Program-made: the position numbers and the translations under genes
Shown here: piece by piece, positions 13,582-16,943 of the stretch
How positions within the stretch are numbered: the stretch's first letter is position 1
Layout of the letters: the number at the start of each line of letters is the position of its first letter
The notes under the pieces: generated by a model
Databases searched by the model: none
What the model was told of the DNA's origin: nothing
What the model saw: only the letters and a program-made list of their open reading frames with translations
Assembly (NCBI GenBank): GCA_044359525.1
Contig: JBIKLY010000076.1
Location: 1-16,943 of the forward strand
Reading direction: 5' to 3'
From: CAJBIL01 sp044359525
GTDB lineage: Bacteria > Pseudomonadota > Gammaproteobacteria > Burkholderiales > Rhodocyclaceae
Length of the DNA: 16,943 nt

Positions 13582-14853
13582 ATGATTTTCAATCGACGCG
13601 ATTTCCTCAAAGCTATGGGCGCCGTAACGGCGACCGGCGCACTTTACGGCTGTGCCGGCGGCAACAAGGCGAGTGGCCATGTCGTCATCGTCGGCGGCGG
13701 CTATGGCGGCGCCACTGCAGCCAAATATCTGCGTATGTGGAGCGAAGGTAGCGTGCAAGTCACGCTGATCGAGCGCAACGCCCAATTCATCTCCTGCCCG
13801 ATTTCCAACCTGGTAATTTCCGGTGACAAGACGATGGCCGACATCACCATCGGCTATGAAGGCCTGAAAAAATGGGGCGTTCGTGTCATACAGGACGACG
13901 TTACCGGCGTTGATGCCGGGAAGCGTTCGATCCGGCTGGCCAAAGGCGGCGAGATGAGCTACGACCGGCTGGTGCTTTCACCGGGCATCGACTTCATGTA
14001 CGAGCAGATCCCCGGCCTCAACAATGCCGATGCGCAAGGGAAAATCCTGCACGCCTGGAAAGCGGGCGCGCAAACGGTGGCACTGCGCAAGCAGCTCGAA
14101 GACATGAAAGACGGTGGTGTTTACGCGATCACGGTACCGAAAGCCCCTTACCGCTGCCCACCCGGCCCCTACGAACGCGCCAGCGTGATCGCCGGCTACT
14201 TCAAGGCAAAAAAGCCAAAATCAAAAGTCCTGATTCTCGATGCCAACGAAGAGGTCGTATCCAAGAAAGGTCTGTTCATCAAGGCCTGGGCAGACCTTTA
14301 CCCGGGCATGCTTGAATACCGGCCGAACAGCGAACTACGCGATGTTGACGTCGCCAGTCGTACCGCGATACTTGAATTCGACAAGGTTAAAGCCGACGTG
14401 CTCAATATCGTTCCAGCACAGCGCGCAGGCGATATCGCCGCAAAATCGGGCCTGAAACTGATCAACAGCCGCTGGGTCGATATCGACTGGCTGTCGATGG
14501 AATCGGTCAGCACACCGGGCATCCACGTCCTCGGCGACGCCATTTTCCCGGCGGCGACCATGCCGAAATCGGGGCATATGGCTAACCAGCATGCGAAACT
14601 GGCTGCTGCAGCGATTCTCAACCTGCTCGCCGGGCAGGCGCCCAATCCCGCGCCGCTGTTGATGAACACCTGCTATAGCTTCGTCGATTCAAACAACGCC
14701 ATCCATGTGGCGTCAGTGCATCAATACGATGCCGGGAAGAAGACCATGTTGCCGGTACAGGGGGCCGGCGGGGTCTCCAGCGCGCGCAACGAAATGGAAG
14801 GCAAATCGGCTATCGGCTGGTCGAAGAACATCTGGGCCGACATGCTGACGTAA
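13582..14853 (+). CDS. fccB: Flavocytochrome c sulfide dehydrogenase, flavoprotein subunit
   Basis: 423 residues from the ATG at 13582, preceded by AAGGGAG at an 8-nt gap; an upstream in-frame ATG at 13552 overlaps fccA and is rejected. The N-terminus has a twin-arginine signal (NRRDFLKAMG) and a cysteine at 24. A Rossmann FAD motif follows (VVIVGGGYGGATAA), with the second FAD box GIHVLGDAIF at 313-322. Three family cysteines are present: C72 in FISCPISN, the expected covalent FAD site, and C192 (APYRCPPGPYER) with C364 (MNTCYSFVD), the redox-active pair. Together with FccA it oxidises sulfide to sulfur or polysulfide in the periplasm. The C-terminal FCSD-type domain is complete. No sox or other sulfur genes are visible beside it. 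Confidence 0.92.
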   Translation: MIFNRRDFLKAMGAVTATGALYGCAGGNKASGHVVIVGGGYGGATAAKYLRMWSEGSVQVTLIERNAQFISCPISNLVISGDKTMADITIGYEGLKKWGVRVIQDDVTGVDAGKRSIRLAKGGEMSYDRLVLSPGIDFMYEQIPGLNNADAQGKILHAWKAGAQTVALRKQLEDMKDGGVYAITVPKAPYRCPPGPYERASVIAGYFKAKKPKSKVLILDANEEVVSKKGLFIKAWADLYPGMLEYRPNSELRDVDVASRTAILEFDKVKADVLNIVPAQRAGDIAAKSGLKLINSRWVDIDWLSMESVSTPGIHVLGDAIFPAATMPKSGHMANQHAKLAAAAILNLLAGQAPNPAPLLMNTCYSFVDSNNAIHVASVHQYDAGKKTMLPVQGAGGVSSARNEMEGKSAIGWSKNIWADMLT

Positions 14854-14865
14854 ACCAGCAGACGA

Positions 14866-14898
14866 AAAAAAACCTCGCCCAATCAGCGAGGTTTTTTT
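14866..14898. terminator. Bidirectional rho-independent terminator between fccB and rpmG
   Basis: A perfect 13-bp stem (AAAAAAACCTCGC at 14866-14878 with GCGAGGTTTTTTT at 14886-14898) encloses a 7-nt loop, with a T-run on each strand. It ends both the rightward fcc transcript and the leftward rpmB-rpmG transcript. Confidence 0.95.
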
Positions 14899-14910
14899 GC
14901 CACAGCCGAA

Positions 14911-15066
14911 TTACTTCAGCTTGGTTTCTTTGTAAATCACATGCTTGCGGACTTTGGGATCGTACTTCTTGATCTCCATTTTTTCCGGCATGGTGCGCTT
15001 GTTCTTGGTCGTGGTGTAGAAGTGACCGGTACCAGCGGTTGACTCCAGCTTGATCTTTTCACGCAT
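14911..15066 (-). CDS. rpmG: 50S ribosomal protein L33
   Basis: 51 residues beginning MREKIKLESTAGTGHFYTTT and ending KHVIYKETKLK, a standard bacterial L33. The CxxC pairs of the zinc-binding form are absent, so this is the zinc-independent type. AAGGAG precedes the ATG. It lies 15 nt downstream of rpmB, the usual pair in one transcript. Confidence 0.97.
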   Translation of the reverse strand: MREKIKLESTAGTGHFYTTTKNKRTMPEKMEIKKYDPKVRKHVIYKETKLK

Positions 15067-15081
15067 GGCTGCAGCTCCTTA

Positions 15082-15315
15082 TCAGATCTCGCCGCGGGCG
15101 CGCAGATCTGCGAGCACGACGTCGATACCGTTTTTGTCGATGGTGCGCAGACCGGCGTTGGATACGCGCAGGCGCACCCAGTGGTTTTCGCTCTCAACCC
15201 AGAAACGGCGGTACTGCAGATTCGGGAGGAAGCGGCGCTTCGTTCTATTGTTGGCATGGGAAACATTGTTCCCAACCATCGGGCCCTTACCCGTTACTTG
15301 GCAGACACGCGCCAT
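15082..15315 (-). CDS. rpmB: 50S ribosomal protein L28
   Basis: 77 residues, starting MARVCQVTGKGPMVGNNVSH and containing RRFLPNLQYRRFWV, the standard L28. A component of the large ribosomal subunit. GGAG lies 8 nt before the ATG. It is the first gene of the rpmB-rpmG operon, which has a clear promoter immediately upstream. Confidence 0.98.
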   Translation of the reverse strand: MARVCQVTGKGPMVGNNVSHANNRTKRRFLPNLQYRRFWVESENHWVRLRVSNAGLRTIDKNGIDVVLADLRARGEI

Positions 15316-15353
15316 GATTGTTGCTCCAGTTGATCTTGGGAAGAAAGGCGGCG

Positions 15354-15383
15354 ATTTTAGCGCAAACGGGTCACCCTGTTCAA
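15354..15383 (-). promoter_or_regulatory. Sigma-70 promoter of rpmB-rpmG
   Basis: On the minus strand TTGAAC (15383-15378) and TAAAAT (15359-15354) are separated by 18 nt, close to consensus. Predicted start near 15347 gives a leader of about 30 nt to the rpmB ATG. Confidence 0.7.
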
Positions 15384-15414
15384 GTACTTTTTACAAACAA
15401 CGTCGTATCGACTG

Positions 15415-16092
15415 CTATAACAGACCTCTTTCCGCGAAGGACAGAGGTTGCGACTGGCCGGCAACAATGAAGTGATCGAGTACTTTGACATCGACCAAAG
15501 CCAAGGCCTGCTTGAGTTCGCGCGTCAATAGCTCGTCGGCGCGCGACGGCTCGCACAAACCTGACGGGTGATTGTGCGCCAGCACAACAGCTGCTGCGTT
15601 ATGGCCCAAAGCACGCTTCACCACCTCACGCGGATAAACACTGGTTTGTGTCAATGTGCCGCGAAACAGCTCCTCGGCCGCAATCAGTCGGTTTTGCGCA
15701 TCGAGCCAGAGGGCAAAAAATACCTCTTGCGGCAGCCCCGCCAGGTGCAGGCGCAAATAATCACGTACGGCGCCCGGCGAAGCAAAGGCGTTTCCCTGAA
15801 CCATCTGTTCCGCCAATGCGCGACGCGACATTTCGAGCACCGCCTGCAACTGAACATATTTGGCCGGCCCGATGCCATGCACTTCCGACAGCGCGGTCGA
15901 ACTAGCCGCAAACAACCGGTTCAAACCACCAAAACGTCCAAGTAAATCACGCGCCAGATCGACCGCACTTTTCCCCGTCACGCCGACGCGCAGAAAAATC
16001 GCCAGCAATTCGGCATCCGACAAGGCAGCCGCGCCCTGCGCCAGCAGTCGCTCGCGCGGACGTTCGTCTGCGGGCCAGTCAGTAATCGCCAT
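15415..16092 (-). CDS. radC: RadC family JAB/MPN-domain protein
   Basis: 225 residues from the ATG at 16092 (MAITDWPADERPRERLL), the usual RadC start. An ATG at 16125 would add 11 residues upstream of the family start and overlap the probable promoter. The N-terminal helix-hairpin-helix region includes VHGIGPAKYVQLQAVLE (about 71-87). The C-terminal JAB-like metalloprotease fold carries LAHNHPSGLCEPSRAD, with H173, H175 and D186 as likely metal ligands. The old DNA-repair assignment of RadC is not well supported in the literature; the biochemical role is uncertain. It is divergent from coaBC, as is common in proteobacteria, and all key residues are intact. Confidence 0.93.
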   Translation of the reverse strand: MAITDWPADERPRERLLAQGAAALSDAELLAIFLRVGVTGKSAVDLARDLLGRFGGLNRLFAASSTALSEVHGIGPAKYVQLQAVLEMSRRALAEQMVQGNAFASPGAVRDYLRLHLAGLPQEVFFALWLDAQNRLIAAEELFRGTLTQTSVYPREVVKRALGHNAAAVVLAHNHPSGLCEPSRADELLTRELKQALALVDVKVLDHFIVAGQSQPLSFAERGLL

Positions 16093-16104
16093 CACATTTC
16101 TCAA

Positions 16105-16130
16105 GTAGAATGGAGCAATCCACATTCTAC
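16105..16130. promoter_or_regulatory. Symmetric divergent promoter between radC and coaBC
   Basis: GTAGAATG (16105-16112) and CATTCTAC (16123-16130) are perfect inverted arms. Each contains TAGAAT, a good -10 hexamer, one on each strand facing the other. Predicted starts fall almost together near 16117-16118, giving leaders of about 23-25 nt to coaBC and radC. No strong -35 is visible on either side. Confidence 0.4.
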
Positions 16131-16140
16131 TGGCAAGACA

Positions 16141-16943
16141 ATGGAATTACAGGGAAAACATATCGCACTCGGCGTCACCGGCGGCATCGCTGCCTACAAG
16201 GCAGCCGAACTGGTTCGCCTGCTGATCAAGCAAGGCGCTTCAGTGCAAGTGGCGATGACCGAAGCGGCAACGCACTTCGTCACGCCGGTCACCTTCCAGG
16301 CGCTGTCCGGCAAGCCGGTATTTACCGACCAGTGGGATCCGCGCGTTGCCAACAACATGGCACACATCGACCTCTCGCGCGAAGCCGATGCGCTACTCGT
16401 GGCGCCCGCCTCGGCCGATTTTCTCGCCAAGGTCGCACACGGCCTGGCCGACGACCTGCTGACCACGCTAGTGCTCGCGCGTGACTGCCCGCTCCTGGTC
16501 GCGCCCGCCATGAACCGCCAGATGTGGGAAAACCCGGCCACCCGCCGCAACATCGCCACGCTGATCGCTGACGGCGTGGCCATCCTCGGCCCCGGCTGTG
16601 GCGATCAGGCGTGTGGTGAAAGCGGCCTCGGCCGCATGATCGAACCCGAAGAAATCGTTGCCGAACTGATCGCGCATTTCCAGCCCAAATTGCTCACCGG
16701 AAAACGCCTGTTGATGACCGCCGGGCCGACCTTCGAAGCCATCGACCCGGTACGCGGCATCACCAACCTCTCCTCGGGCAAGATGGGCTACGCCATTGCC
16801 CGCGCAGCCCACGAAGCCGGCGCTGAAGTCACCCTCGTTTCCGGCCCGGTCAACCTGCCCTGCCCGCATGGCGTACTGCGCGTCGATGTAAGCAGCGCCC
16901 GGCAAATGTGCGATGCGGTACTGCACCGCGTGGCGAACAGCGA
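16141..16943 (+). CDS. coaBC: Bifunctional phosphopantothenoylcysteine decarboxylase / phosphopantothenate-cysteine ligase, 3'-truncated
   Basis: The frame opens at the ATG at 16141 and stays open to the window edge (267 residues). It catalyses two consecutive steps of coenzyme A synthesis in the cytoplasm. The N-terminal FMN-dependent CoaC domain has GVTGGIAAYKAAELVR, the catalytic H75 in MAHIDLSREAD, N125 in the PAMN motif and the active-site C158 in GDQACGESGLGRM; all three match the E. coli numbering. The CoaB domain begins near residue 187 with LLMTAGPTFEAIDPVRGITN and SSGKMGYAIA. The CoaB active-site lysine (E. coli K289) would lie beyond the edge. The ribosome-binding site is weak. Confidence 0.95.
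   Translation, partial: MELQGKHIALGVTGGIAAYKAAELVRLLIKQGASVQVAMTEAATHFVTPVTFQALSGKPVFTDQWDPRVANNMAHIDLSREADALLVAPASADFLAKVAHGLADDLLTTLVLARDCPLLVAPAMNRQMWENPATRRNIATLIADGVAILGPGCGDQACGESGLGRMIEPEEIVAELIAHFQPKLLTGKRLLMTAGPTFEAIDPVRGITNLSSGKMGYAIARAAHEAGAEVTLVSGPVNLPCPHGVLRVDVSSARQMCDAVLHRVANS

Overview
The window reads as a chromosomal segment of a betaproteobacterium, most likely a member of the Rhodocyclales (Dechloromonas/Azonexus/Propionivibrio/Accumulibacter-like). This is inferred from the high GC content, the protein types and the gene order, not from a database match. The strongest anchors are aceK next to two isocitrate dehydrogenase genes, and the block coaBC / radC / rpmB / rpmG, which has the same order in many proteobacteria.

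Positions 1-3340 look accessory. The window opens inside a divergent ClpX-type AAA+ unfoldase gene. Next come a small MAPEG membrane-protein gene bracketed by two direct copies of a ~64-bp hairpin repeat, a lower-GC gene for a small secreted cysteine protein, and a DUF3616 gene. A second, more diverged repeat of about 80 bp lies just 3' of both the ClpX-like gene and the DUF3616 gene.

Positions 3345-4952 hold a leftward pair: a four-helix membrane protein followed closely by a class III (CaiB/BaiF) CoA-transferase. Positions 5088-7490 hold a rightward, tightly packed MCE/Mla-type lipid transport operon: MlaE-like permease, MlaD-like MCE protein, and a novel lipoprotein that overlaps the MCE gene by ATGA. 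No ATPase gene is adjacent. A bidirectional hairpin terminator closes it.

Positions 7562-13224 form an isocitrate node. The leftward genes are dimeric NADP-isocitrate dehydrogenase (icd, with the AceK phospho-serine context intact) and, upstream of it, monomeric NADP-isocitrate dehydrogenase. Divergent from the monomeric gene is aceK, encoding the kinase/phosphatase that acts on the dimeric enzyme. One intergenic region with a triple 9-bp repeat lies between aceK and the monomeric gene, so TCA flux versus glyoxylate-shunt control is physically clustered here.

Directly after aceK come a monoheme cytochrome c and a flavocytochrome c sulfide dehydrogenase flavoprotein (fccAB), which suggest periplasmic sulfide oxidation. 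After a perfect 13-bp hairpin terminator, the leftward housekeeping genes rpmB-rpmG and radC follow. coaBC diverges from radC and runs off the right edge. No tRNA, rRNA, CRISPR array or complete insertion sequence was seen.
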